A stretch of 35,506 nucleotides of DNA from Deltaproteobacteria bacterium (GTDB taxonomy: Bacteria > Myxococcota_A > Polyangia > JACPQR01), in contig JACPQR010000124.1 of NCBI GenBank assembly GCA_016190375.1, positions 1 through 35,506 of the forward strand, given 5' to 3'. Shown piece after piece: positions 1-6,702 of this stretch. The translations under genes were made by a program, and so were the position numbers. Positions within the stretch are counted from its first letter, which is position 1; each line of letters starts with the position of its first letter. The notes beneath the pieces are model-generated. The model made no database searches and was not told where the DNA came from. It was given only the letters and a program-made list of their open reading frames with translations.

Positions 1-109
1 GACACCGGCGGGACCGACGCGGGCACCGGCGGCGACACCGGCGGGACCGACGCGGGCACCGGCGGCGACACCGGCGGGACCGACGCGGGCACCGGCGGCG
101 ACACCGGGA
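1..109 (+). repeat. 33-bp in-frame tandem repeat
   Basis: Three consecutive 33-bp units (1-33, 34-66, 67-99) look identical, and a partial fourth begins at 100. The array continues off the left edge, so the copy number is unknown. It encodes DTGGTDAGTGG per unit, and there are no spacers between units. Identity at the DNA level implies recent expansion or ongoing homogenisation. Confidence 0.95.
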
Positions 110-312
110 GGGATCAGAAGAATGGCGACCGTGGCCGCAGGGCGCATGGCGATGGCGGACGCTGGTATCGCAAGGGCGCACCGGCGAGCCAGGCCTACGA
201 CGTGCCGGCGGTCGGCGGCGGCTGTCGCGTGGCCGACGGCGCGGGGGCAGGGTCAGGCCTCCTCCTCGTCCTCGCTGCTCTCCTGCCCGTCGCGCTCCGG
301 CGCCGGGGCTAG
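1..312 (+). CDS. C-terminal part of a surface protein with Gly/Thr/Asp repeats and a MYXO-CTERM sorting tag (5' end outside window)
   Basis: Frame 1 is open from the left edge to TAG at 310-312; the start lies outside the window. The visible part begins with three copies of an 11-residue unit (DTGGTDAGTGG), then a charged linker. It ends in GGGCRVADGAGAG, a hydrophobic stretch (LLLVLAALLPVAL) and RRRG. A Gly-Cys motif, one transmembrane helix and an Arg cluster at the very end is the layout of the MYXO-CTERM tag, which in myxobacteria directs secreted proteins to the cell surface with processing at the Cys. The flexible acidic repeat is probably a stalk between an unseen N-terminal domain and the anchor. 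The stop overlaps the stop of the convergent patatin gene. The tag call is strong; the function of the protein is unknown. Confidence 0.85.
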   Translation, partial: DTGGTDAGTGGDTGGTDAGTGGDTGGTDAGTGGDTGRDQKNGDRGRRAHGDGGRWYRKGAPASQAYDVPAVGGGCRVADGAGAGSGLLLVLAALLPVALRRRG

Positions 313-1589
313 CCCTTCACCTCGGCCGCGCCCGCTCCGATCGAGTCGAAGAACGCGCACAGCTCGTCGTGGCGCCCCCGGGCGTCGGCGCGGCCGAGCT
401 CAATCAGCCTTCCCGCGAACTCCCCATCGAAGAGCAGATACGACAGGAGGTCCGCCTCGCTCTTGCCCTCGCCCTCGGCGAGGCGCCGGAGCACTCGTCC
501 GGCCACGCCGGTCGCACGCTTCGCGAACAGCGGCGAGCGCACGTACTCGGCGCTCAGGTGACCGATGTCCTGCGAGGCGCGGATCAGCACCGCGCGCAGC
601 GGGCGCATGCCTCGGATCGGATCGTCGCCGAGCTCCTCGTTCAGCGCGTCGACGAAGCCGGGCCCGTAGCGCCTCGAGCCGGCGTCGAGGATGCGGTTGA
701 TCCTCTCGAGGCGATCGATGTCGCTGTCGATCCTGTCGAGGAGGATGGCGTTCAGCGCCTTGCCGAGGAGGAACAGCGGGCCCGGGAAGGACTGCTCCCG
801 ATCGATCGCCGCGTCCTGGGTGGGCGCCTCGCGCCGGATGAAGCGGGGATTGACCACGACGAGGCCGTCGGCGCCGAGGCGCCGCGCGGGCGACAGGGGC
901 ACGTTCTGCCTCAGGCCGCCGTCGCAGTAGTACTGGCCGTCGATCTCGACGGCCGGGAAGAGGAAGGGGATCGCGGCGGAGGCGAGCGCGTGCTGTGCCC
1001 GGATCCGCGCGGCGCGCGGGCGGATCGTCGCGTCGGCGTTCCACGCTGGGAGCCCGCCCTGAGCGCGCTGGACGAACACGATCGTGCGTCCGCTCGCGAC
1101 GTGAGTCGTCGAGATGCTGAGCCCGTGGATCCTGCCCGCAGCGAACTGGTCGTCGATGCGCTCGAAGGGGATCGCCTTCGCGAGGAGCGTCTCGAGGGGC
1201 TCGGCCCGGAGCACGCCGCCGCGCCGCCTCGTGGGCTTCCCCTTCGTCTCGGAACCGCGGCCCAGGAAGGCCAAGAGGAGCGAAAGGACCTCCCGGGCGT
1301 CGGGCCGGACGATCTCCGAGATCTGCAGGCCCGTCCATGCCCGCACGAGGCGCGCCGCTCTGCCCCGCGGCTCGTCCGCGAAGGCCGCCAGCGCGCAGAC
1401 GTTGATCGCGCCGACGGAGGTGCCGCACAGGACGTCGAGCGGCACGTCGCGGCCCAGATCTCGCGGGAGCTCCTCCAGGAGGTACTCGACCACGCCGGCC
1501 TCGTACGCCCCGCGAGCCGCGCCGCCGGCCAGGACCAGGGCTACACGGGAACGGCGGGGACTCGAGTCGGGCATTCGCGGCACGATCAT
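309..1589 (-). CDS. Patatin-like phospholipase (RssA/YchK type)
   Basis: This 426-residue protein has the complete catalytic set of the patatin family: the oxyanion loop GGAARG at residues 22-27, the nucleophile elbow GTSVG with Ser58, and the dyad Asp in DGG at about residue 223, followed by NVPL. Such enzymes are serine acyl hydrolases acting on membrane lipids. There is no signal peptide, so it is probably cytoplasmic or membrane-associated. ATG at 1589 is used; a second ATG at 1574 (MPDSS) is equally possible because neither has a strong ribosome site. The gene stands alone, and its TAG stop shares the CTAG palindrome at 309-312 with the stop of the neighbouring plus-strand gene. The physiological substrate cannot be read from sequence. 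Confidence 0.9.
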   Translation of the reverse strand: MIVPRMPDSSPRRSRVALVLAGGAARGAYEAGVVEYLLEELPRDLGRDVPLDVLCGTSVGAINVCALAAFADEPRGRAARLVRAWTGLQISEIVRPDAREVLSLLLAFLGRGSETKGKPTRRRGGVLRAEPLETLLAKAIPFERIDDQFAAGRIHGLSISTTHVASGRTIVFVQRAQGGLPAWNADATIRPRAARIRAQHALASAAIPFLFPAVEIDGQYYCDGGLRQNVPLSPARRLGADGLVVVNPRFIRREAPTQDAAIDREQSFPGPLFLLGKALNAILLDRIDSDIDRLERINRILDAGSRRYGPGFVDALNEELGDDPIRGMRPLRAVLIRASQDIGHLSAEYVRSPLFAKRATGVAGRVLRRLAEGEGKSEADLLSYLLFDGEFAGRLIELGRADARGRHDELCAFFDSIGAGAAEVKG

Positions 1590-1666
1590 GGCACACCCCG
1601 GCGGGCGGGCCCCAGTTTCGAGCAGCTTGCGAGGTCGGTCCCGACTGGGCTACTCATGGAGCAACT

Positions 1667-1672
1667 GGAGGA
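1667..1672 (+). promoter_or_regulatory. Shine-Dalgarno site fixing a TTG start
   Basis: GGAGGA at 1667-1672 lies 5 nt before TTG at 1678. The frame is open far upstream to 1114, but only this TTG puts a signal peptide at the N-terminus, so site and peptide together decide the start. Confidence 0.8.
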
Positions 1673-1677
1673 CAGAC

Positions 1678-2550
1678 TTGCGAAAGATTGGGTCCCTCGT
1701 CGCTTGCGCCATCATCGTGCTCCCCGCCTTCGCGGCCGCCCAGAATACGCCGATGCCGCCGCCGGCCGAGCCCATGCAGCCCGTTCAGCCCGGCCCGGCC
1801 GATCAGAACCAGATGCCGCCCCCGGCAGAGGCGCAGAGCCCCTGGGTCACCGATCAGGCGGCGACCGACCAGGCCGCGACCGATCAGGCCGCTCCCGCAG
1901 ACGACGCTCCTGCCGAAGATGAGGCGCCTGCCCCGACCGAGCCGGTGCGAAAGGGCCTGGGGCTGCAGGGCTCGCTCGGTCTGTCGGACTGCACGGGCGA
2001 GAACTGCTCCGACGGCGACCGTCTGCTGTACGAAGGCACGAGCGTGGGCATCGGCGGTGAGGTCGTCGGGGTGTTCCGCCCGATTCCACTGATCGGATTG
2101 GGCGCAGGCCTTCACTACAACATCGTCGGCGTCGATGACATGCCGGCCGAAGACAACTCGATGGACTACGTGAACATCGAGCTTGGCGCGCGTCTGTACC
2201 CGATCTCGAATGGCCCGGTGGATATCTCGTTCGGGCCAACGTTCGGCTACACCTTCGCGGGAATCAAGTCGGAGGACGACAGTGGCGAGCTCACCCGGAC
2301 TCTCAAGGGCTGGACGGTGGGTGGCCAGGTCGGCGGGGAGTACTTCCTCGCGCCGCTCATGTCCGCTGGCCTCAGCATAAGGCTCTGGAAGCCCTTCTGG
2401 TCGGAGTACTGCGAGGAGGGCGACCTGGTGTCCGGGGAGAGCTGGGACGACTGCGAAGACGTGAACGACCTGGAGGACGACGATCAGGACGACCTGCCGC
2501 AGATCATCTGGTACGTGGGCGGGTCGTTCACCTACCACATCCAGATGTAG
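1678..2550 (+). CDS. Outer-membrane beta-barrel protein with Pro/Gln/Ala-rich N-terminal linker
   Basis: This 290-residue exported protein starts at TTG 1678. Its signal peptide is MRKIGSLVACAIIVLPAFAAAQ. Next is a low-complexity region of Pro, Met and Gln with a short repeat (ATDQA units) and an acidic Ala/Pro stretch, to about residue 85. The rest alternates polar and hydrophobic residues with many Gly and aromatic positions (LGLGLQGSLGLSD, IGLGAGLHYNIVG, FGPTFGYTFAG, WYVGGSFTYHIQM). It ends in an aromatic/hydrophobic beta-strand, as in outer-membrane barrels. Acidic surface loops contain Cys pairs. It is probably a small 8-stranded barrel; no specific family was recognised. The next gene begins 6 bp downstream, so the two may be co-transcribed. 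Confidence 0.75.
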   Translation: MRKIGSLVACAIIVLPAFAAAQNTPMPPPAEPMQPVQPGPADQNQMPPPAEAQSPWVTDQAATDQAATDQAAPADDAPAEDEAPAPTEPVRKGLGLQGSLGLSDCTGENCSDGDRLLYEGTSVGIGGEVVGVFRPIPLIGLGAGLHYNIVGVDDMPAEDNSMDYVNIELGARLYPISNGPVDISFGPTFGYTFAGIKSEDDSGELTRTLKGWTVGGQVGGEYFLAPLMSAGLSIRLWKPFWSEYCEEGDLVSGESWDDCEDVNDLEDDDQDDLPQIIWYVGGSFTYHIQM

Positions 2551-2555
2551 CTCCG

Positions 2556-3320
2556 GTGACGTCCGGGGACGCACCGGTGGCGCGCGTGACGCGGCGACGC
2601 TTCCTGGGCGGCATGGTGACGCTCGTTTGCGCGCCGCCGATCGCCGTGCTCGGCTGCGGCGAGGGGGACGGCGATCCGGCTCCCACCGGGCCCACGCTCG
2701 TCGACGGGTGGGAGGCGCCCGCCGGGGCGCATCTGGCACCGGAGCGGTTCGCGACGCTCGCGGCGCTGTTCGACGCGCTGATCCCCGGTGACGAGACCTC
2801 GCCCGGAGCGACGCAGGCGCGGGCCGCCTGGTACGTCGACCAGCTCCTCGGAGCCTTCGACGTCGATCCGCCGCGGATCTTCGCGGGCGGTCCGTACTCG
2901 GGCCGGCACGGCGGCGCGGACGGCTTCGCCGAGCTGCAGCCGCTCACGCGCGTCGAGGAGCTCAGGTGGCGCACGTTCCTCGAGGGATCCCTCGGGATCC
3001 CCGGGCGCGAGTGGAACGGCCCGGTGATCGGGCTCGGGCAGCGGTACGAGGAGGGTCTCGACGAGATCGACCGAACCGCGGTCTCCAGGCGCGACGCGCC
3101 CTTCCGCCGGCTCCCCCTCGTGCAGCGTCGCGCGCTGCTCGAGGACGCGGACCCCGAGCTCGTCGCGCTCGCCTACGGTCACGCGGTCGAGGGGAGCTAC
3201 GGCGACCCCGTCTACGGCGGCAACCGGGACATGCTGGGCTGGTCGGCGATCGACTACGAGGGCGACAGGCAGCCGATCGGGTACACCGCCCGCCAGATGT
3301 CGCATCCAGAGGAGGGATAG
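2556..3320 (+). CDS. Gluconate 2-dehydrogenase subunit 3-like Tat-exported lipoprotein
   Basis: This 254-residue protein starts at GTG 2556. The N-terminus has a twin-arginine signal (TRRRFLGG) followed by a hydrophobic stretch ending in a lipobox-like AVLGC, so it is probably a Tat-exported lipoprotein. The body has the pattern of the gluconate 2-dehydrogenase subunit 3 family: a helix with FATLAALFDALIPGDETSPGA, then AAWYVDQLLG. These proteins are small partners of GMC-type flavoprotein dehydrogenases and help their export or assembly. The next gene, overlapping by one base (TAGTG), is a GMC oxidoreductase N-terminus, which supports the call. Because that catalytic gene is broken, this subunit may have lost its partner. 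Confidence 0.8.
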   Translation: MTSGDAPVARVTRRRFLGGMVTLVCAPPIAVLGCGEGDGDPAPTGPTLVDGWEAPAGAHLAPERFATLAALFDALIPGDETSPGATQARAAWYVDQLLGAFDVDPPRIFAGGPYSGRHGGADGFAELQPLTRVEELRWRTFLEGSLGIPGREWNGPVIGLGQRYEEGLDEIDRTAVSRRDAPFRRLPLVQRRALLEDADPELVALAYGHAVEGSYGDPVYGGNRDMLGWSAIDYEGDRQPIGYTARQMSHPEEG

Positions 3321-3660
3321 TGGCCGACTTCGACGCCGTGATCGTGGGCGCCGGCGCCGGCGGCGGAGTCGCGGCGTGGGTCCTCGCCTCGCGCGGGTGG
3401 AAGGTGGCGCTGATCGAGAAGGGCCGGAGCGCCTACCGGTCCCTCGACGCGCCGGTGCTCAGAGGGTCGCTCTTCGGAAACGACGAGATCCGCGTGCGCC
3501 GCTACTACGCGATGCACGATCCGTTCATCGAGCCCCGTACCTTTCGCGACGGCCCTTCGGGCGAGCTCGTGGTGGGCGACGTGCAGCCCCTCGGCGTCGG
3601 CGTCGGCGGCGGGACGCTGTTCTACGACGCCGACAGCCCGAGGGTGCAGGGCCCGACGGC
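3320..3660 (+). pseudogene. Truncated GMC-type FAD oxidoreductase (N-terminal fragment)
   Basis: Starting at GTG 3320, the product opens with DFDAVIVGAGAGGGVAAWVL, a Rossmann dinucleotide motif (GxGxxG at residues 10-15), followed by the FAD-ribose-binding acid in VALIEKG. GVGVGGGTLFYDADSPR at about residues 93-109 matches the conserved Gly-rich FAD segment of GMC oxidoreductases. After about residue 112 the frame becomes meaningless Arg/Ala/Ser sequence to a stop at 3814. Family members run to roughly 500 residues, so about three quarters of the enzyme, including the catalytic His region, is missing. The break is near 3650-3665, where a different frame carries an unrelated domain. It may be a real deletion or an assembly join. 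Confidence 0.75.
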
Positions 3661-3828
3661 ATGGTCCGCGCGGGCATCGCGGAGCTCGAGGCCGGCACGG
3701 GTCTCTGCGAGGTCTGCCACACCGAGACCCGCTACTACGACCGCGAGGGCGAGGGCCAGCCGCACGAGACTGGCTGGTGCGGCGGCTGTCACGACCGCCA
3801 GATCGGCTTTCTAGCCGCGGCGCGGTGA
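3661..3828 (+). pseudogene. Fragment with two CxxCH motifs (C-terminus of another gene)
   Basis: From ATG 3661 a 55-residue frame runs to TGA at 3826-3828. It contains CEVCH and, 27 residues after that motif, CGGCH, with a Tyr/Asp/Glu/Gly/His-rich linker, and ends FLAAAR. CxxCH is the covalent haem c attachment motif, so this may be the end of a c-type cytochrome. The paired CxxC spacing would also fit a zinc ribbon. There is no signal peptide, and the piece begins exactly where the GMC homology stops, so it is best seen as the 3' end of a different gene brought in by a deletion. The same frame is open upstream inside the GMC fragment, so a start cannot be assigned with confidence. Confidence 0.5.
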
Positions 3829-5286
3829 TCAGGCGAGGCGCTCGAGCACGGCGAGAAGGAGCCCGTAGAACTTCGCGACCGACGGGATGTTCATGCTCTC
3901 GCCGGGCGCGTGCACTCCCTGCAGGTGCGGGCCGAAGGAGATCATGTCGACCGCGCCGCCCAGCTTCTCCCCGATGACGCCGCACTCGAGGCCCGCGTGG
4001 ACCGCCGTCACCGTCGGATCCGACCCGTTCAGATCGCGGTACGCGCCGCGACAGACCTCGAGGAGCCGGGAGGACATGTCCGGCTTCCAGCCCGGATAGG
4101 CGGCGATCTCGTCGACGCGAGCGCCCGCGAGGGCTGCGACGGCGCTGGTCTGATCCAGGATGCCGCGGAGCGCGGCAGCCACGGAGGAGCGGCTCGAGGT
4201 CGTGATCTTCACCTCGTCCCCCCTCGTCTCGACGATCGCGAGGTTCGTGGAGGTCTCGGGGCTCCCCGCGATGTCCCGGCTCATCACCACCACCCCGTGC
4301 GGTAGCCCGGTCAGGAGCCGGATCAGCCGACGCGACGAGGTGGCGGTGCCTGGAGCGCGGGCGCCTGCCTGGACCTCGATCGAGACCGCCAGGCCGGGAT
4401 CGATCGCGCCGATCTCGCTCTGAACCGCGCCCACGACCTCCTCGGCGCTGCTCCTCGCCCCGTCGGCGAGGGCCCGGGGCACGACGACGACGGCCGCTGC
4501 TTCCCTTGGAATCGCGTTGTGCTTGTTGCCGCCCTCGATCGAGTCGACGAGGACGTCGTGCGTCCGGTCCAGGCTCGCGAGGAGCCGGGCCAGGACCTTG
4601 ATGGCGTTGCCCCGGTTCTCGTGGATGCACAGGCCGCTGTGCCCGCCGACGAGCCCCTTGACCTCGATCCGGAGGGCCGTCGAGCCAGCCGGGGCCGCGG
4701 CCCGCTCGAGCCCGTAGAAGATCTCGCTCGTGCAGCCGCCGGCGCAGCCGACGAACAGGGTCCAGTCCTCTTCCGAGTCGAGGTTGATCAGCGTGCGGCC
4801 CCTCAGCATCGACCCGTCCAGCCCCAGGGCGCCCGTGAGAGCGCTCTCCTCGTCCACCGTGAAGAGGAGCTCGAGCGGGCCGTGCACGGCCTTCGGATCG
4901 TCGGCGACGGCCATCGCCGTGGCGACGCCGATGCCGTTGTCGCCCCCCATCGTGGTCCTCCTGGCCACGACCCAGTCGCCCTCGATCTCGACCTCGATCG
5001 GATCGACGAGGAAGTCGAAGACGGTGGCCTTGTCCTTCTCGGCGACCATGTCCAGGTGGCTCTGGAGGATCACCGCCCGCGCCTCCTCGTGCCCACGGGT
5101 CGCGGGGACGCGCACGACCATGTTTCCGACCCCGTCCTGCACGGCCTCGAGCCCGTTCGCCTTCGCCCAGGCCATGACGTGGGCGATGGCCTTCTCCTCG
5201 TGCCCGGAAGGTCGTGGCACGCGCAAGAGGTCGGCGAAGTGCTTCCAGACGACTGCGGGCTTCAGCGTCACGAGGGGGCTAGGCAC
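3829..5286 (-). CDS. pepD: Aminoacyl-histidine dipeptidase (M20 metallopeptidase)
   Basis: This 485-residue protein is the length of classical PepD (carnosinase-type Xaa-His dipeptidase), a cytoplasmic two-metal peptidase. Metal ligands and catalytic residues are in place: His77 in LQSHLDMV, bridging Asp116 in TTMGGDNGIG, the general base pair Glu146-Glu147 in VDEESALTG, Asp170 in NLDSEED, and a C-terminal HAPGES. VKGLVGGHSG is the lid/dimer-domain His motif. The start is GTG 5286, chosen because AAGGAG lies 7 nt upstream on the minus strand; the frame is open much further but without family resemblance. Its TGA stop abuts the plus-strand stop at 3828 with no spacing. It is divergent from the Phd/PIN module. 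Confidence 0.92.
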   Translation of the reverse strand: MPSPLVTLKPAVVWKHFADLLRVPRPSGHEEKAIAHVMAWAKANGLEAVQDGVGNMVVRVPATRGHEEARAVILQSHLDMVAEKDKATVFDFLVDPIEVEIEGDWVVARRTTMGGDNGIGVATAMAVADDPKAVHGPLELLFTVDEESALTGALGLDGSMLRGRTLINLDSEEDWTLFVGCAGGCTSEIFYGLERAAAPAGSTALRIEVKGLVGGHSGLCIHENRGNAIKVLARLLASLDRTHDVLVDSIEGGNKHNAIPREAAAVVVVPRALADGARSSAEEVVGAVQSEIGAIDPGLAVSIEVQAGARAPGTATSSRRLIRLLTGLPHGVVVMSRDIAGSPETSTNLAIVETRGDEVKITTSSRSSVAAALRGILDQTSAVAALAGARVDEIAAYPGWKPDMSSRLLEVCRGAYRDLNGSDPTVTAVHAGLECGVIGEKLGGAVDMISFGPHLQGVHAPGESMNIPSVAKFYGLLLAVLERLA

Positions 5287-5332
5287 GATTCGTCTCCTTG
5301 CTGGCCGGGAGGATAGCCCGATCCCATGCCTC

Positions 5333-5368
5333 TTGACATGTAGCCACCTTGGGTACACGGTGGCCACA
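5333..5368 (+). promoter_or_regulatory. Promoter and probable autoregulatory operator of the Phd/PIN module
   Basis: A perfect -35 TTGACA (5333-5338) is followed after 15 bp by TACACG (5354-5359), 9 nt before ATG 5368. TGTAGCCACC (5339-5348) and GGTGGCCACA (5359-5368) are inverted repeats matching at 9 of 10 positions. They enclose the -10 and reach the first base of the start codon. Phd-family antitoxins repress their own promoters through such palindromes, so this is the likely operator. The predicted mRNA starts within about 2 nt of the ATG. Confidence 0.7.
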
Positions 5369-5640
5369 TGAGCGCGGCGACCGTCGGTATTCGCGAGCTG
5401 AAGAACTCCCTCAGCGCCTACCTCGAGCGCGTGCGTGCCGGGGAGACCATGACGGTGTCCGATCGGGGCCGGCCGATCGCCTTGATCGTGCCTCTCGGCG
5501 GACCGGTCGAACACACGATCCGAGACCTCGTCCGCGCCGGCCGCCTGTCCTGGGCAGGGGGCAAGCCCCAGGGCTCGAGCCGTCCTCCTGTCGTCCGAGG
5601 ACGGCCCGTGTCGGACGCGGTGATCGAGGACCGTCGTTGA
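5368..5640 (+). CDS. Phd/YefM-family antitoxin
   Basis: This 90-residue protein begins SAATVGIRELKNSLSAYLERVRAGE and continues MTVSDRGRPIALIVPL, the typical Phd/YefM fold: an N-terminal DNA-binding and dimerisation domain. The C-terminal 45 residues are Pro/Arg/Gly-rich and probably disordered until they bind the toxin. The ATG at 5368 sits directly behind a strong promoter with no ribosome site. The gene overlaps the PIN-domain toxin by 4 nt (TTGA), so the two are translationally coupled. It should neutralise the toxin and repress the shared promoter. Confidence 0.9.
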   Translation: MSAATVGIRELKNSLSAYLERVRAGETMTVSDRGRPIALIVPLGGPVEHTIRDLVRAGRLSWAGGKPQGSSRPPVVRGRPVSDAVIEDRR

Positions 5641-6098
5641 TCCTGTATCTCGATACGAGCGCGCTGGTGAAGCTGTACGTCCGGGAGCGTGGTCGCGCGC
5701 TCGTTCGGAAGGCTGTCGCGGCTGCCACGCAGGTCGCCACCTCTCGCGTGGCCTACCCCGAGGCGCGCGCAGCGTTCGCCCGTCGACGCAGAGAGGGCGC
5801 CCTGGCGGAGCGGGCGCTCCGACGCGTCGTCGCCGACCTCGACCGGGATCTCCCTTCGCTCGTCGTCGTCGAGGCGCCGGCCGACGTCGCCCGGCGCGCA
5901 GGTGACCTCGCGCAAGCGCATGCGCTCCGTGGGTTCGACGCGATTCACCTGGCATGTGCGCTAGAGCTCGCGCGAGCCGGCGCCGACACGGCTTTCCTGG
6001 CGTTCGACGCGCGCTTGGCGGCGGCTGCCAGGTCGGTGGGCCTCCGGGAACCGGGAACGACGCGGCCTCCCCGCCGCCCCGGCGTCAAAGCTCCCTGA
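5637..6098 (+). CDS. PIN-domain toxin (VapC-type ribonuclease)
   Basis: This 153-residue protein starts at TTG 5637, whose last two bases are part of the antitoxin stop; GAGG at 5626-5629 gives a 7-nt spacing. The PIN acidic residues are present: Asp6 in LYLDTSALVKLY, Glu in YPEARAAF, Asp in GFDAIHLA, and Asp in FLAFDARLA. PIN toxins cleave specific RNAs using Mg2+ held by these acids. The pairing with a Phd-type antitoxin is common for PIN toxins. The 3' end overlaps the convergent RelE-like gene by 14 nt. All catalytic residues appear intact, so the toxin is probably functional. Confidence 0.9.
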   Translation: MILYLDTSALVKLYVRERGRALVRKAVAAATQVATSRVAYPEARAAFARRRREGALAERALRRVVADLDRDLPSLVVVEAPADVARRAGDLAQAHALRGFDAIHLACALELARAGADTAFLAFDARLAAAARSVGLREPGTTRPPRRPGVKAP

Positions 6099-6363
6099 GA
6101 AAGCGCCGCACCTCGTCGTGGGTTCCGATGAGCAGGAGCTTCGCCGTGTCGTCCTCGAGGCCGAAGAGGATCCGCAGCCCGAGACCCACTCGGATCTCCC
6201 AGATCCCGCTCCTGTGGAGCTTGCGGAGCCCGATGCCGGAATGCGAATGCGGGCTGGCGAAGGCACGAGGGAGGCCCAGGATCGCGTCGAGCGCGGCCAG
6301 CCGTTCGGGCTGCCCCAGCCGACGGACCTCGCCCTGGAACCGTGCGGTGAGCGTGATCTTCAT
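6085..6363 (-). CDS. RelE/ParE-superfamily toxin
   Basis: This 92-residue protein has the order typical of RelE/HigB-like toxins: an N-terminal strand and helix (ITLTARFQGEVRRL), a loop region, a central strand pair IWEIRVGLGLRILFGL, and a C-terminal strand plus helix (KLLLIGTHDEVRRFLREL). Such toxins usually cleave mRNA at the ribosome. It is expressed behind its antitoxin with an ATGA overlap (6360-6363). Its stop lies 14 nt inside the end of the PIN gene on the other strand. Whether it belongs to RelE, HigB or a related branch cannot be settled by eye. Confidence 0.8.
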   Translation of the reverse strand: MKITLTARFQGEVRRLGQPERLAALDAILGLPRAFASPHSHSGIGLRKLHRSGIWEIRVGLGLRILFGLEDDTAKLLLIGTHDEVRRFLREL

Positions 6364-6659
6364 CCGCGACGTCGGCGCCGCCCGCGGGTCTCGCTCGACG
6401 CCAGGTGGGCCGCAGCGTCCGTGGCGGAGTCGAACGTGAGAGTTCCCCTCTTCCCGTCCTCGGTGGCGAGGAGCTTCCAGAATCGCTCGGCCTGATCGTC
6501 CGTGAGCCTGGGCGGCAGCTCCAGCTCCTCGGCCGTCACCGGCACGATGGCGGCGACGTGCTTCGAGCCCCGCATCAGCACCACCTGTTCACCCGAGACC
6601 GCTGCGTCCACCAGCTCGTTCAGCCGGGCCTTCGCGTCCTTGATCGTCACCGCGCGCAT
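6360..6659 (-). CDS. Phd/YefM-type antitoxin of the RelE-like module
   Basis: This 99-residue protein starts RAVTIKDAKARLNELVDAAVSGEQVVLMRGSKHVAAIVPV, a clear Phd/YefM N-terminal domain. It is followed by a Leu/Pro/Asp-rich middle (ELELPPRLTDDQAERFWKLL) and a C-terminal tail ending in an Arg cluster, probably the toxin-binding region. The ATG at 6659 lies one base after the predicted transcription start. It is first in a two-gene operon and overlaps the toxin start by 4 nt. It should repress its own promoter, which carries two palindromic sites. Confidence 0.88.
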   Translation of the reverse strand: MRAVTIKDAKARLNELVDAAVSGEQVVLMRGSKHVAAIVPVTAEELELPPRLTDDQAERFWKLLATEDGKRGTLTFDSATDAAAHLASSETRGRRRRRG

Positions 6660-6666
6660 ACCACTT

Positions 6667-6702
6667 CAGATACCCGATCTAGAGACTCTGTCAAGAGACT
6701 CT
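6667..6702 (-). promoter_or_regulatory. Promoter with two tandem palindromic operators for the RelE-like module
   Basis: On the minus strand TTGACA (6694-6689) and TATCTG (6672-6667) are separated by 16 bp; ATG 6659 is 8 nt past the -10. The 9-bp sequence AGAGACTCT, palindromic around its middle base, occurs twice, at 6681-6689 and 6694-6702, with a 13-bp period flanking the -35. This looks like two antitoxin-dimer sites. The second copy overlaps the end of the PQQ/HEAT gene at 6702. Confidence 0.7.

Noticed and set aside
1..109. Regular 33-bp repeats as a CRISPR array
   Set aside because: The units are directly joined without spacers and encode an in-frame peptide.
369..1922. A 517-residue plus-strand frame across the patatin gene
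   Set aside because: No recognisable domain; it is the shadow of the patatin gene, which has all catalytic motifs.
3829..5955. A 708-residue version of pepD with a long N-terminal extension
   Set aside because: The extension lies antisense to the Phd/PIN genes, has no homology, and a proper ribosome site plus family length place the start at 5286.
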